DNA of 64,000 nucleotides from Burkholderiales bacterium (lineage in GTDB: Bacteria; Pseudomonadota; Gammaproteobacteria; Burkholderiales; Burkholderiaceae_C). Shown here piece by piece: positions 1-13,299 of this stretch. Under the pieces are notes generated by a model. It made no database searches. It had not been told where the DNA came from and was given only the letters and a program-made list of their open reading frames with translations. The stretch lies in NCBI GenBank assembly GCA_021414305.1, contig JAIOOS010000011.1:1-64000 (forward strand). Reading direction: 5' to 3'. Position numbers and translations under genes: made by a program. The number at the start of each line of letters is the position of its first letter. Within the stretch, counting starts at the first letter, position 1.

Positions 1-669
1 TGACGGCCTCGGCAGATCGATACGCTCGCCGGCGCCAATCTGTTCGAACTGCATGAAGACGAGATTCCAGATCTCGATAAAGCGATCGCCGTCGGCGTCC
101 ACGCTGCCCGGGGGACCACCGGCGATGTGATCGCCGTGATCGTAGAAAATCTCGGAGCACGGACCACACGGGCCGGTGTCGCCCATCTGCCAGCAGTTGT
201 CGCTGGTTGGGATGCGGATGATCCGGTCCTCGGACAGGCCGGCGATCTTGCGCCAGAGGTCAAAGGCGTGGTCGTCAGTGTGGTAGACGGTCACCAGCAG
301 GCGGTCCTTGGCCAGACCGAACTCCTTGGTGATCAGCGTCCACGCCAGTTCGATCGCGCGTTCCTTGAAGTAATCGCCGAACGAGAAATTCCCGAGCATC
401 TCGAAGAATGTGTGGTGCCGGGCCGTGTAGCCGACGTTGTCGAGGTCGTTGTGCTTGCCGCCGGCACGGATGCACTTCTGCGATGTCGCAGCGCGCACGT
501 AGGACCGCTTGTCGAAGCCGAGGAACACGTCCTTGAACTGGTTCATGCCGGCGTTGGTGAACAGCAGCGTCGGGTCGTCGCCCGGCACGACCGGGCTCGA
601 AGGCACGATCGTGTGGCCCTTCGATTCGAAGAACTTCAGGAAGCTGGAACGGATTTCGGCGGCTCTCAT
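1..669 (-). CDS. alaS: Alanyl-tRNA synthetase, N-terminal part (runs off left edge)
   Basis: Charges tRNA-Ala with alanine in the cytosol. The ORF track misses it because there is no stop inside the window, but the minus strand reads 223 open codons from ATG at 669 to base 1. The translation has the hallmark class II AlaRS start: [19 protein letters not shown], then [20 protein letters not shown] and [12 protein letters not shown], ending at LPRPS just before the usual DTGMGLER motif. Only the catalytic domain is present. The gene immediately upstream on the same strand ends 141 bp away. Identity is certain. This is chromosomal housekeeping DNA that anchors the left flank. Confidence 0.97.
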   Translation of the reverse strand, partial: MRAAEIRSSFLKFFESKGHTIVPSSPVVPGDDPTLLFTNAGMNQFKDVFLGFDKRSYVRAATSQKCIRAGGKHNDLDNVGYTARHHTFFEMLGNFSFGDYFKERAIELAWTLITKEFGLAKDRLLVTVYHTDDHAFDLWRKIAGLSEDRIIRIPTSDNCWQMGDTGPCGPCSEIFYDHGDHIAGGPPGSVDADGDRFIEIWNLVFMQFEQIGAGERIDLPRPS

Positions 670-810
670 CGGGATGCTTTGGGACTCGCAGGCAGGCGGC
701 GCGGGGGGCGCGGCGAAGCCGCAATGGTAGGGGCTGGCGTTCACGCGGCCCGGCGTGGGGCCGGAGCGGGCGGCCGGAGCGAGCGGCCGGCAGCCGCCGG
801 CCCGGCCGGT

Positions 811-1728
811 TCAGGCCTCGTCGTTGGCGGCGACGCGCACGCCGCCGGCGGCGTCCTGCAGCGCGGCGGGGCCGGCCTGGGTCAGCGCCGGCGCCACCGC
901 CGCCAGGGCGAGCGCCCGGCGCAGCAGCCGCTCGGCCTGGTTGCCGTCCTGCGGGTAGTGGGCGATGCCGAAGGCGACCGGCACCGAATGCTCGCGGGTG
1001 CCGACTCGAATGGGCCGGGCGACAGCGGCGACGAGCTTTTCGGCGACCCGTGCCGCGTCGCCGGGGACGAGCAGCATGCCGAGGACGACGGCGAAGTCCT
1101 CGCCGTCGATCGCGGCGACGATGTCGCTGGCGCGCACGCCGGCGCGCAGACGCACCGCGATCTTGCGCCGCAGCAGCTCGGCGTCCTCGCCCCCGCCCGG
1201 CGCCGAGGGCAGCTCGACGCGCAACGCGAGCACGGCCATCGGCGAGGGATCGCGCTCGCGCAGGGCAAGCAGCTGGCTCAGGTGCTCGACCACCTGGCGG
1301 CGATGCGGCAGGCCGGTGCCGGGGTCGGTGGCGTAGGCGGGCTCCCGTCCCTCGCCGCGACGCCGGCGCTCGACCGCGAAGCGCAGCCGCCGCCAGCCGG
1401 CCGGACCGAGCAGCTCATCGGGACCGAGCACGTCCTCGGCGCCGCTGCGCAGCCAGCCGAGCGTGTGCTCGGCGTCGGGCTCGACCACCACGGCGACGAG
1501 CGCGGCGCGAGCGGCGATCGCCTCGACCTCGCCGGCGGCGACGACCACGCCCGCCGCGTCGAGAACGATCGCGTCGTAGGCGAGATCGCTGCAGAGCATG
1601 GCCTCGGCCTCGGCCAGCGTCGCCGCGAGATCGGCGAACGCCGACGACTCCGGGCCGCAGTGGCGGCCGGCGAACGACGCCAGCGACGGCGTCGCGCCGA
1701 TCAGGAGCAGGCGGAGCGGCGAATGCAT
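811..1728 (-). CDS. Degenerate GGDEF-domain protein with N-terminal receiver-like region
   Basis: 305 aa. Residues 1 to about 130 look like a response-regulator fold (LRLLLIGATPSLASF, then YDAIVLDAAG), but the acidic pocket is poor. The C-terminal half is a GGDEF-type domain: DPGTGLPHRRQVVEHL opens it, and the signature position reads DGEDF instead of GG(D/E)EF. Loss of the first Gly and the altered acidic residues predict no diguanylate cyclase activity, so it probably works as a sensor or binding protein. It lies directly upstream of alaS on the same strand. ATG 1728 follows a weak AGGG. The domain call is from motif reading and the inactivity is inferred. Confidence 0.75.
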   Translation of the reverse strand: MHSPLRLLLIGATPSLASFAGRHCGPESSAFADLAATLAEAEAMLCSDLAYDAIVLDAAGVVVAAGEVEAIAARAALVAVVVEPDAEHTLGWLRSGAEDVLGPDELLGPAGWRRLRFAVERRRRGEGREPAYATDPGTGLPHRRQVVEHLSQLLALRERDPSPMAVLALRVELPSAPGGGEDAELLRRKIAVRLRAGVRASDIVAAIDGEDFAVVLGMLLVPGDAARVAEKLVAAVARPIRVGTREHSVPVAFGIAHYPQDGNQAERLLRRALALAAVAPALTQAGPAALQDAAGGVRVAANDEA

Positions 1729-1792
1729 GGGTCGACCCTGGCCACGCGCCTCGGGCGCCGCGGGCCCGCCCGCGCGCGGCCGGGGCGGAGCG

Positions 1793-2251
1793 CTACTTGG
1801 CGCGCGGCGCCGCCCCCGGCGCTGCGGGCACCGCCGCCGGGCTGCGCCGGCCGCGCTGCGCGCTGCTGACGTCCGACGGCGTCTCGGCGCCGACGGTATC
1901 GGCGCCTGGACGGGCGCCGGCGTTGTTCTGGAACAGCGGCGAGGCCTCGATCGCCGCCGAGCGCCCGCCCGCCCCCTTGTTGCTGAAGCCGAGCGTCGCG
2001 AACAGCTCGCTTTCGCCGTTGGCCAGCAGGTCGGGGCAGCCGGTCTCGTCGGGAATCATGACCAGGTGGCCGCCGGAGAAGCGGCCGCGCAGGCCCTCGG
2101 AGATCGGCCGCGAGAGGTCGACCGGAGAGAGCGTCGAGCGGTAGACGAGCTCGTTCTTCGCGCTGTAGACGAAATAGCAGCTGGCCGAGGCCGCCGCGGG
2201 AAGCGTGCCCGCGGCCGCGACGGCGAGCAAGGCGACAAGGGATTTCGTCAT
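1793..2251 (-). CDS. Small secreted protein of unknown function
   Basis: 152 aa. The ORF track starts nine codons earlier, but ATG 2251 is preceded by AGGAGT at good spacing and begins a clean signal peptide (MTKSLVALLAVAAAGTLPAAASA). The mature part has two cysteines, an SLSPVDLSRPISEGL stretch and an Ala/Pro-rich tail that is probably disordered. Likely periplasmic. No family recognised. It sits between two other minus-strand genes and may be co-transcribed with the next small secreted protein gene upstream. Confidence 0.7.
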   Translation of the reverse strand: MTKSLVALLAVAAAGTLPAAASASCYFVYSAKNELVYRSTLSPVDLSRPISEGLRGRFSGGHLVMIPDETGCPDLLANGESELFATLGFSNKGAGGRSAAIEASPLFQNNAGARPGADTVGAETPSDVSSAQRGRRSPAAVPAAPGAAPRAK

Positions 2252-2287
2252 GTCCGACTCCTGATCATGTATCCGCACACTGTACGT

Positions 2288-2572
2288 TCAGTTCGCCTTC
2301 CGGGCCAGATCGGCCGAGGGCCGGGGCGTGCGGCCGAGCACGCGGCCGGTCTTCGGCACATCGCTGGCGCTGACCGCAACGGCCTTGGGCGCCAGCCGCC
2401 CGTCCGGCATCACCAGCAGCCGGCCGCCGCTCTGGCCGAGCCCGGGGCAAGGCGACTGCTGCAGCGCGAAACCGTCGCCGTTCGGGCACTTGTAGATCTG
2501 TGCGCAAGCCGGAAAGCACGCCATCGCGAGGACGAGACCAAAGACCGGGGTCGCAAGCAATCGCCGTCGCAT
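2288..2572 (-). CDS. Small secreted protein, DUF4124-like
   Basis: 94 aa, hidden in the track inside a long shadow ORF (2288-4159). ATG 2572 has an excellent ribosome site (GGAAGGAGCGC before ATG). Signal peptide MRRRLLATPVFGLVLAMACFPACA is followed by QIYKCPNGDG and QQSPCPG, the layout of the DUF4124 family, short exported proteins beginning with an IYKC/IYRC motif. The function is unknown. It ends 36 bp before the start of the neighbouring secreted protein gene, consistent with a two-gene unit. Confidence 0.7.
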   Translation of the reverse strand: MRRRLLATPVFGLVLAMACFPACAQIYKCPNGDGFALQQSPCPGLGQSGGRLLVMPDGRLAPKAVAVSASDVPKTGRVLGRTPRPSADLARKAN

Positions 2573-2724
2573 GCGCTCCTTCCTGCATTCGAGCAGGCAC
2601 TGTAGGCGGCGGCCGTGCGGCGTGGCGCGAAGCCTTCGTGAAGGCCGACACGGTCGTGCCGCGATCCTGCCCGGCCGGTCGCGCGGCCGGCCTCGCCTCT
2701 CGGCCGAGACGGCGCAGCAGGGAC

Positions 2725-3986
2725 CTAGTCGATGAACAACGTCGCCGGCGCCTCGAGGAACCCGCGCAAGGTCTGCACGAACCGGGCGGCGTCGATGCCG
2801 TCGACGATGCGGTGGTCGAACGACGACGAGAGATTCATCAGCAGCCGCGGCACCACCGCGGCGCCGCGGAACATCGGCCGCTCGACGATGCGGTTGACGC
2901 CGACGATCGCCACCTCGGGGTGATTGATCACCGGCGTGGTGACGATGCCGCCGAGCGCGCCCAGGCTGGTGATGGTGATCGTCGAGCCGATCAGCTCGTC
3001 GCGGCTCATCTTGCCGCCGCGCGCGCCCTCGGCCACGCGCGCGACCTCGGCCGCGCTCGCCCACAGGTCCAGCGCCTCGGCGTGGCGCAGCACCGGCACC
3101 ATCAGGCCCACGTCGGTCTGCGTGGCGATGCCGACGTGCACCGAGCGGTAGCGGGTGACGATGCCGGCGTCGTCGTCGAAGCGGGCGTTGACCTGCGGGA
3201 ACTCGCGCACGCCGCGCACGACGGCGCGGATCAGGAAGGGCAGCAGCGTGAGCTTGGGCCGCTGCCCCGCCCATTGCGCATTGAGGCGGGCGCGCAGGTC
3301 CTCGAGCTCGGTGACGTCGACCTCCTCGACGTAGGTGAAGTGCGGGATCCGGCGCTTGGCCTCCTGCATCTTCTGCGCGATCTTCCGGCGCACGCCGATG
3401 ATCGGGATCGCCTGCTCGTCCTCGCCCGGCGCGGCGACGGGTGCGGGCGGCCGCGCCGGAGCGCGCGCCGCGACGGCCGGTGCCGGTGCGCGCCCGACCG
3501 CAGCCGCGGCCTCGAGGTCGGCGTGGACGATGCGACCGCCCGGGCCGGTGCCGGCGACGGCGCGCAGGTCCAGCCCGAGCTCCGTGGCCTGGCGCCGCAC
3601 CGAAGGCGAAGCGCGCGGCCGCTCGGCGGAATGCTCGGCCGGTGCGTGCATGGGCATCGCGGCCGCGGCCGGCGGCGGCGCCGGCGGCTCGCCGGCTGCC
3701 GCGGCCGGCGGCGCTGATGCCTTTCCCGACGGTGCGCCCTGCCCCGCCCCGGTCTCGATGCGGATCAGCTCGGAGCCGACGGCGAGCGTCTGGCCGACCT
3801 CGCCACCGAGCGCGAGCACCGTGCCGGCCACCGGCGACGGGATCTCGACGCTGGCCTTGTCGGTCATCACGTCGGCGAGCGGCTGGTCCTCGACGACGGC
3901 GTCGCCGGGCTTGACGTGCCAGGCGACGAGCTCGACCTCGGCGATGCCTTCGCCGATGTCGGGCATCTTGATGACGTGCTGGCCCA

Positions 3987-3987
<1 letters not shown>
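2725..3987 (-). CDS. bkdB: Branched-chain 2-oxoacid dehydrogenase E2 (dihydrolipoyl acyltransferase)
   Basis: 420 aa core of the branched-chain ketoacid dehydrogenase complex; it transfers the acyl group from E1 to CoA through a lipoyl arm. Lipoyl domain at residues 1-80 with DKA (Lys44 lipoylated), then an Ala/Pro linker, a peripheral-subunit binding domain (PSVRRQATELGLDL...GPGGRI) and the catalytic domain ending DHRIVDG with catalytic His and Asp. ATG 3987 overlaps the E1 beta stop by one base (TGATG). No E3 gene (lpd) follows in the window, so lipoamide dehydrogenase must be shared or elsewhere. Confidence 0.93.
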
Positions 3988-7435
<3,448 letters not shown>

Positions 7436-7439
<4 letters not shown>

Positions 7440-8308
7440 GCGAACCCGCCTACGTCCTCACGATCCGCTGCCGCGACGCCCTCGGCATCGTCGCCGCCGT
7501 CTCCTCGGCGCTCGCGGAAGCCGGCGCCTTCATCACCGAGAGCTCGCACTACGGCGACCCCGACACGGGTCTCTTCTTCATGCGCACCGTGTTCCGGGCC
7601 ACAGGGCGGGTTCGCGAAGCCGAGGGCTTTCACGCCGCGCTGGCCGCGGCGATCGCGAAGTTCGATCTCGACTTCAGCCTGCACGACGCGAACCGGCGCA
7701 TGAAGGTGATGCTCGCCGTTTCCCGGCACGGCCACTGCCTGGCCCACCTGCTGCACCGCTGGCACAGCGGCGAGCTCGCGATCGACGTTGTCGGCGTGTT
7801 CTCGAACCACGACGACCAGCGCCGTCTCGTCGAGTGGTACGGCCTGCCCTACCACCATGCACCGTCGGCAGCCGAGGGCGGCAGCCGGGCCGCGCAGGAG
7901 CAGGCGCTGCTCTCGACCTTCGCCGCCTCGGGCGCCGAGCTGCTGGTGCTCGCCCGCTACATGCAGATCCTTAGCGACGACCTGTGCCGCAAGCTCGAGG
8001 GCCGTTGCATCAACATCCACCACTCGTTCCTGCCCAGCTTCAAGGGGGCTCGCCCGTACCACCAGGCGCACGAGCGCGGCGTCAAGATCGTCGGCGCCAC
8101 CGCGCACTACGTCACCGGCGATCTCGACGAAGGCCCGATCATCGAGCAGGACACGGTCCGGGTCGACCACACGCTCGACGGCGACGCCTTCGTGCACCTG
8201 GGCAAGGATGTGGAGAACGTGGTCCTGGCGCGAGCGGTGCACTGGCACTCGGAGCATCGCGTGCTGCTCAACGGCGGCCGGACCGTCGTCTTCCGGCATG
8301 GCGCCTGA
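7436..8308 (+). CDS. purU: Formyltetrahydrofolate deformylase
   Basis: 290 aa. Hydrolyses 10-formyl-THF to formate and THF, balancing the one-carbon pool and supplying formate for purine synthesis. N-terminal ACT domain (residues 1-85, VLTIRCRDALGIVAAVSSAL) and C-terminal formyltransferase-fold domain with INIHHSFLPSFKGARPYHQA and GATAHYVTGDLDEGPII, which carry the catalytic Asn/His/Asp set. ATG 7436 overlaps the upstream hydrolase stop. Last gene of clear chromosomal character; the foreign element seems to start beyond its stop. Confidence 0.95.
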
Positions 8309-8766
8309 GTGGAGCGGGTGAGGTGAATCGAAACATTTCCGGAGAGCCAGCAAAGAAGCCGAATCGGCCGGCACCCAAGAGAGAAGGTACCCGGAAAGGT
8401 ACCCGTCGCCCCTTCATCGCAACCTTGCCGCCACCAGCGCTCTCAGATTCTGCATCGGCTGGAGCAGAAGCCCGTCCGATCAAGTAGCGATTCGAGAATC
8501 GTTGCCTCGAAGATGTACGTTCTTGGCAGCGCGCTGCTGTCGATCTCCGCGCCCTCGATCCTTTTTTCTGGCCCCGGAAGCATCCGAAACCGGCCGCCGA
8601 GACCACGCTTGTGGCCGAGAGCAACTGGCGATTGACGACCGCTGTCGACCCCGTTGCTGTCGTCCGCGTCGACCGATTAAATCCGCCAGCGATTGCGATC
8701 AGTGACCTGAAATACGGCGACGACTGCTTGTCGTCGAAGAGGTGACATTCGTCTTGGCCCGGATCT
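8309..8766. other. Gene-free junction between chromosome and element, with a tandem 10-bp repeat
   Basis: 458 bp with no convincing gene on either strand (the 198-aa minus ORF crossing it is low-complexity Arg/Ser-rich and overlaps purU). It holds two direct copies of AAGGTACCCG at 8384-8393 and 8396-8405, and a small hairpin near 8719-8737 (CGACGAC...GTCGTCG) that could end the CBASS transcript. Base use changes here from the very high GC of the bkd/purU block, so the left junction of the element probably falls in this stretch. No tRNA attachment site or integrase was found. Confidence 0.45.
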
Positions 8767-9303
8767 TCACGAGCCACAGGACTGCTTGTACAAGTCAGTA
8801 CGCGACAGGCGCCAGTCGCAGACACGCTGCGGCGACACGCTCCACAGCGCAAGGCCTTGTTCATCCACTAGGCGACCCACGATGAGCAATAGCAAGCCGT
8901 TGCTATTGAGCCTGGAGCGTGCGATGAGTTTGCGCATGGCGTCGTGGTCCAGGCTCGACGAGTTCGGAGTGTCTTCGGCGTGGGTGTGCCACTCGCCGAG
9001 ATAGAGCAGGCCCCGAGCGGCGTGTTGGTCAATGGCACGCTGTGCTGCCTTGGGGTTCGATCGATAGCGATAGCGTGTCCGTTCGTCGCCTGCATATGGT
9101 CCTGATGCGTTGAGAACGCAAACCTGCGAAAGCTCGATGGTCCCGAAGAGCTGGCCTCCAGCCTCGGTCGATGCCACCCTCGTCTGGCGATGTCGTTGGA
9201 CATGTCTGAGTGCCGCCGCATCGAGCACCACCAACTGGCTCCCGCCGTCAAGTCTACCGACGACGGAGGAGGCCGGCTCGCCGATCGACATCGTCAAGGC
9301 CAC
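8767..9303 (-). CDS. cap3: CBASS Cap3, JAMM/MPN metalloprotease (deconjugase)
   Basis: 178 aa. Cap3 proteins are Mov34/MPN/JAB peptidases that remove the CD-NTase from Cap2-made conjugates and so tune CBASS. The zinc motif is complete: Glu in STEAGGQLFG and HTHAEDTPNSSSLD, which matches HxH-x7-SxxD. The start GTG 9303 is preceded by GGGAGTTCCC and lies inside the last codons of cap2; the internal ATG 9291 lacks a ribosome site. Last gene of the capV, CD-NTase, cap2, cap3 operon. Confidence 0.88.
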   Translation of the reverse strand: MALTMSIGEPASSVVGRLDGGSQLVVLDAAALRHVQRHRQTRVASTEAGGQLFGTIELSQVCVLNASGPYAGDERTRYRYRSNPKAAQRAIDQHAARGLLYLGEWHTHAEDTPNSSSLDHDAMRKLIARSRLNSNGLLLLIVGRLVDEQGLALWSVSPQRVCDWRLSRTDLYKQSCGS

Positions 9304-10874
9304 GGGAACTCCCGCCGCGTCATCGCCGCGTCGAATGCCTCTCTCACCTCGCCGGCACGGGCCCTGACGATCGAAGGGTCACCGAGCCATGCGCGCCGAC
9401 ATGACTCTGGGACCTTGTCCTGAAGGGCATCCAACGCGAGCGCGCCCGCCATGGCGATGATCGGCTGCAGATCGACCACGCCATGAGGCTGAAAGACGTT
9501 TCCGCATCCGGCCTCCATGTGGAGGATGCCGGCGTCATCTGGCCAATCCGTGAGCCGGAAAGTGGGACGCTCGTCGGCGTCGAATGCTGCCAATATGGAC
9601 TCGACGCCGTACAGAAGGACCGCGTGGCCGGCGACTGCATAGGCCTCAGTCCAGGTGCTCAGGTAGGCCGGCGGCTGCGGCAGCGAGCGTCGCCACGAGT
9701 CCAAGGCGGTCTCGCCATCGAAGTCGATGCCCGCCGCGACGATCATGTCCATGTTCGACAGCCTGGCGAGCTGCTGTTGCGACAGGCGTTCAAATCGTGA
9801 CGCAAAGCCCTCAAAGGCGAGGTGAGGGAGTTGGCGGCGCAGCGTTGCAGCCAGGGTGGTCGCCTTGTTGAGTCCGACGGAGTCGAGGCCCAACGGGTGG
9901 CGCGAGATGTTCGCGACGGTGAGCTCATCGCCGTCGATCAGGAGCAGTTCCCCAACCCCTGCCTTAGCCAGCAGCATGGCCAGCGCCGCGCCGATGGCGC
10001 CGGATCCAACGATCGCCACCGAACGGCCCTTGACGGTGGTGAAGTCGGAAGGATGATCGCGCCCGTGGACCCAGGCGCCGTCGACCCGTGTGACTGGCTG
10101 TCGCTGCAGGGGACGTCCGAACGAGTTCACGATCCGTTCGAGCGGAACGAGGGCTGCGTTTCTGAAACCGTTGATGAGCGCTTTCGGGTCGCCCCCTTTC
10201 AGCACGACCGACACGAAGGTCGGCCCCGTCACGGTTTGCACCCCGAAGACAATGGGCACCGACCGGCCGGGGACGAGGCACCGGCGAAGCAGTTCTGGCG
10301 GCAGCAGCCGCGTCACCTCGGTGCCGGATTGCGGAAACTCGCTCGGAAGCCATGGCTCGGACAGCCGCACGAGGCAAGTCGGAAAGAGCTGCTTGTCGCC
10401 CGGGCTCAAGCCGACGTTACGCAACCACCGCTTGAGCTCGTCTACGCCGTCGGCCAAGACGAAGCGCGCATGCCGCACGTCGTGGTAGTAGACGACCTCG
10501 CGCGTCTTGCCGCTCGGCGTCAGGAGACTCTGCACCTCGATGCGCCCGGCGTCCTTCGTCGCCCGCTGTCCCCAGTACGCGATGAATTCGCGCTGAAACT
10601 CCTCGCGACATTTCATCGGCGAGTAGTTGAGCAGGACTTCGGCATCGGACAAGTGGCACAGGATCCGATCCACCACATCGGCGCCGTAGCGTGACGGCCG
10701 CAGGCAAAGAAGCCCGCCACTCTCTACGTGCGGCCACCGATAGTCGCTGCCCGCGGCCGGCGCGAACACTCGCGGCTGGGAGCTCGGGAACCAGCTGTCG
10801 ATTGCGACGATGAAGTGATCGACCTCGGCCAACTGGAGCGATCCGAGGGGAATCTCGATCCGCCAGGCGGCCAC
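9294..10874 (-). CDS. cap2: CBASS Cap2, E2-E1 ubiquitin-ligase-like fusion
   Basis: 526 aa as drawn. Cap2 adenylates the CD-NTase C-terminus with its E1 domain and passes it through E1 and E2 cysteines to a target, which primes the cyclase. The E2 part is N-terminal with PHVESGGLLC (active Cys57). The E1 Rossmann core reads GRSVAIVGSGAIGAAL...LLIDGDELTVANISRH, and the EAGCGN region offers a candidate E1 cysteine. The drawn GTG 10874 has no ribosome site. The frame stays open 42 codons further, to a CTG at 11000 that overlaps the CD-NTase stop (CTGA) and sits 5 nt after GGGAGG, so the true protein is probably about 568 aa. Confidence 0.88.
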   Translation of the reverse strand: MAAWRIEIPLGSLQLAEVDHFIVAIDSWFPSSQPRVFAPAAGSDYRWPHVESGGLLCLRPSRYGADVVDRILCHLSDAEVLLNYSPMKCREEFQREFIAYWGQRATKDAGRIEVQSLLTPSGKTREVVYYHDVRHARFVLADGVDELKRWLRNVGLSPGDKQLFPTCLVRLSEPWLPSEFPQSGTEVTRLLPPELLRRCLVPGRSVPIVFGVQTVTGPTFVSVVLKGGDPKALINGFRNAALVPLERIVNSFGRPLQRQPVTRVDGAWVHGRDHPSDFTTVKGRSVAIVGSGAIGAALAMLLAKAGVGELLLIDGDELTVANISRHPLGLDSVGLNKATTLAATLRRQLPHLAFEGFASRFERLSQQQLARLSNMDMIVAAGIDFDGETALDSWRRSLPQPPAYLSTWTEAYAVAGHAVLLYGVESILAAFDADERPTFRLTDWPDDAGILHMEAGCGNVFQPHGVVDLQPIIAMAGALALDALQDKVPESCRRAWLGDPSIVRARAGEVREAFDAAMTRREFPWP

Positions 10875-10996
10875 GAAACGCTTGAGCTGCGAAGCGCCGA
10901 GTTCGGCAGTCGTCAGCCGACGCGATCGCCCACGCCGGTGTGACTCGAGTCCGGCAGTGATCGTGTCGGCGATATTCGCAAACTCGGCCTCGGGAG

Positions 10997-12037
10997 TCAG
11001 CCGAACCTCCCGCCGCCGTCGTTGCGGCGCGCCGTCTCGATCGAGGTGACCTCCAAGACACTTCCTTCGGCCTTTTTCGCCTCATCATTGTCGGGCTGGC
11101 TCGAGAAGAACGTAGTGTCGAACACCGTGTCCCACGTCTGGCGCGCCTGCTTGCGCGTGCAGTCCTTGGCGTCCAACGCCTGGAGGTCTGCGATCGCCTC
11201 GTGCAGACAATCGCGGAAGAAGCCAACCTCAGCATTGCCCTTCTTCGCCAGCTTGCTCGCGAGCACCGGGTGGTCGATCTCGGTCGATACCTGCAGACGG
11301 GCGTCGATGGCCTTCCAGGTCTCGCGCAGGGCCTGATCGTCGCGATCGGGGCGTGGCTTGAACTCATCCACGACGAGCTTGGTGATGCAGATCCCGCTGG
11401 TCGTGTCGTCCTTCCAACCACGGCGGCGCGCAAACTTCTTGGTCAGCTTGGTCACGCGCCGCATCTGGCTGCCGTCGGCCTCGCCGGCGTTGAGTTCGCC
11501 GACCAACTTGTTGTACCAGCGCGTGACGGCGCGGGCATCGGACCGCACCCAGTCATCGCCACTGGCCAGTTCGAAGTGCTCGACATCTTGGTCGTCCTCG
11601 TCCTTGGTGGTGACGATCCGGTAGACCGGGACGTCGATGTGGTAGCCCGCAGCATAGGTCTGGCGGACGCAGTTGGGCTTGACCGTGGCTTCCTGGCGGA
11701 AGCGGCCATCCCACTTCAGCGCGTCGCAGACCCGCTGCCTGGCGGCCAGCGGAGTCAGTGCGTTGTCGGCGTCGTCCTTCAGGTCCGCGGCAGCGAAGTA
11801 GGCGCCGTCGTCGATGTCGTAGTCGTTGTCGGCGTCCTGGACCATCGTGCGCATCTGATACGACCCCTGCGAGCGCACCTCTTTCGGCTGCGGCTTGTCG
11901 ACCTGGGTCAAGCCGTTCTCGAGACGAGTGCGGCCTGAGTTGCGCCGGTCGCGCATTTCGCCCTGTTCTTTCGTGGACAGCGTGACTCGGTCACGATGGA
12001 AGTTGGTCATCTCGCTGTCGCAATTGATGTCGGCCAT
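10997..12037 (-). CDS. CBASS CD-NTase (cyclic oligonucleotide synthase)
   Basis: 346 aa. Makes a cyclic nucleotide second messenger on phage infection. The polymerase-beta signature is intact: [11 protein letters not shown] (GS at residues 58-59), metal-binding NDYDIDD (Asp74, Asp76) and a third acidic strand YHIDVPVY. The track start at 12133 is too early; ATG 12037 follows TGAGGAGGCAC and starts [10 protein letters not shown]. The C-terminus ends GGGRFG, compatible with the glycine tail that Cap2 attaches to targets. It overlaps capV by 47 bp. The exact clade and product cannot be read from the sequence alone. Confidence 0.88.
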   Translation of the reverse strand: MADINCDSEMTNFHRDRVTLSTKEQGEMRDRRNSGRTRLENGLTQVDKPQPKEVRSQGSYQMRTMVQDADNDYDIDDGAYFAAADLKDDADNALTPLAARQRVCDALKWDGRFRQEATVKPNCVRQTYAAGYHIDVPVYRIVTTKDEDDQDVEHFELASGDDWVRSDARAVTRWYNKLVGELNAGEADGSQMRRVTKLTKKFARRRGWKDDTTSGICITKLVVDEFKPRPDRDDQALRETWKAIDARLQVSTEIDHPVLASKLAKKGNAEVGFFRDCLHEAIADLQALDAKDCTRKQARQTWDTVFDTTFFSSQPDNDEAKKAEGSVLEVTSIETARRNDGGGRFG

Positions 12038-13172
12038 GTGCCTCCTCAGATGGTTGGACCTGTGCCCTGGGTCTGGCCAAGGCGGATCGAAATGCCTCCA
12101 TGCGCTCATCGCGCTGCGCGGAGGCCCATGCATAGTCGACGTCGGACACGGCCTGACGCACTAGTGCGTTGAGCACCTTCGACCGGGCGTCATCCATGTT
12201 CTCGAGGTAGTCGCGCAGCTCGTTGGACGGGCACTGCGCCGGGAGCCGGAACGCGAAGCTACCGTCACCCCGCATCTCAGCCATCTTGGCGGCGGCGTAG
12301 TCGTAGCCAACCGCCTGCGCGTTCAGGCTCGCGGCGATGGCCTTGAGGCCGAAGTTCCAGCCGAACGCGGCCCGGTGCAGCCCGCGCCGAGTCGGTTCTT
12401 CGCCCCCTTGGGACGGCAGCGTGCCGAGCATGAAAAGGTGGATCGGACGCCGCTGACCGCGGTCGCTGAGGATCTCAATTGCCTCCATCATTCCGATCAG
12501 GCCGGGATTGTTGGCCCACAGGCCGCCGTCGACATAGGTCGCGGTGGTTCCTGCGCCGCCAGGTTCCTGCAACAGCGCCATCGAGCGCAGGATCGGTGCG
12601 GCGCTGGTGGCCATGCAGACGTCGACCAGCGTGCGCGTATTGTCGCGGCCGTTCAAGCGGCCCAGGTGCTGCGTCTTGAAGACGACCGCGGCGTGTCGGT
12701 TCAGATCGAGCGTCGGCACGGCCAAGGCAATGCCGCGGTCGCGGTAGACCGAGTCCATCGTGCGGTCGCCCAGGATCCCAGTAAGAGTCGAGCGCAGCGC
12801 GGCATCACCGCGCCGCAAACCGAGTCCGAACGCGCGGACGAACTTGTTGACGACCGGCAGCGCGCGCGCACGCTGCCACGGGAAGATCTTCGCTCCCGCC
12901 TCGGCGTAGAGCGCCTGGATCCGCTGCAGCGGCACCCCCGCCGCCAGCCCGCAGGCCACGATGCCGCCGGTGCTCGTTCCGACCAGCAGATCGAACGCGC
13001 GGCCTACATCGATCGTCTCAGCGCCATCGAGCGGGGTCTGGAGGCGGTGCGCATAGGTTGCCAGATAGGCCGCCTGATAGGCGCCGCGCATCCCCCCGCC
13101 GTCCAGGCATAGAACCCGAAAGGGCTTCGACTCCGGCTCTCCGTCGTCGACCTCCCCGGTAGTGGTTTTCAT
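11991..13172 (-). CDS. capV: CBASS effector, patatin-like phospholipase
   Basis: 393 aa. CapV enzymes are phospholipases switched on by the CBASS messenger; they degrade the inner membrane and kill the infected cell. Seen here: oxyanion loop DGGGMRG (residues 24-30), nucleophile elbow GTSTG (Ser67) and the catalytic DGG (Asp215 in [12 protein letters not shown]), that is a complete Ser-Asp dyad. ATG 13172 (MKTTTGE) is preferred to the GTG eight codons upstream, although neither has a strong ribosome site. First gene of the CBASS operon. Confidence 0.9.
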   Translation of the reverse strand: MKTTTGEVDDGEPESKPFRVLCLDGGGMRGAYQAAYLATYAHRLQTPLDGAETIDVGRAFDLLVGTSTGGIVACGLAAGVPLQRIQALYAEAGAKIFPWQRARALPVVNKFVRAFGLGLRRGDAALRSTLTGILGDRTMDSVYRDRGIALAVPTLDLNRHAAVVFKTQHLGRLNGRDNTRTLVDVCMATSAAPILRSMALLQEPGGAGTTATYVDGGLWANNPGLIGMMEAIEILSDRGQRRPIHLFMLGTLPSQGGEEPTRRGLHRAAFGWNFGLKAIAASLNAQAVGYDYAAAKMAEMRGDGSFAFRLPAQCPSNELRDYLENMDDARSKVLNALVRQAVSDVDYAWASAQRDERMEAFRSALARPRAQVQPSEEAHGRHQLRQRDDQLPS

Positions 13173-13299
13173 CGGCGAAATATGGTGACGAAACACGTGA
13201 TTTCAAGCCAGGCCGCTCGCACGGGGCAGCCGATGGCTGGTTACCAATGCCTGCCCGCGCGGCCTGCCTGTGCGGTGTTGAATCCGAATACCCGGGCGA

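Noticed and set aside
127-1869. 580-aa plus-strand ORF at the left end
   Set aside because: It is the shadow of alaS and the GGDEF gene on the minus strand; residues are Arg/Gly/Ala-rich with no domain.
8384-8405. AAGGTACCCG repeats as a CRISPR or satellite
   Set aside because: Only two 10-bp copies with no spacers of constant length and no cas genes anywhere.
8268-8864. 198-aa minus-strand ORF downstream of cap3
   Set aside because: It overlaps the end of purU and the start of the junction, is Ser/Arg-rich, has no ribosome site and no motif.
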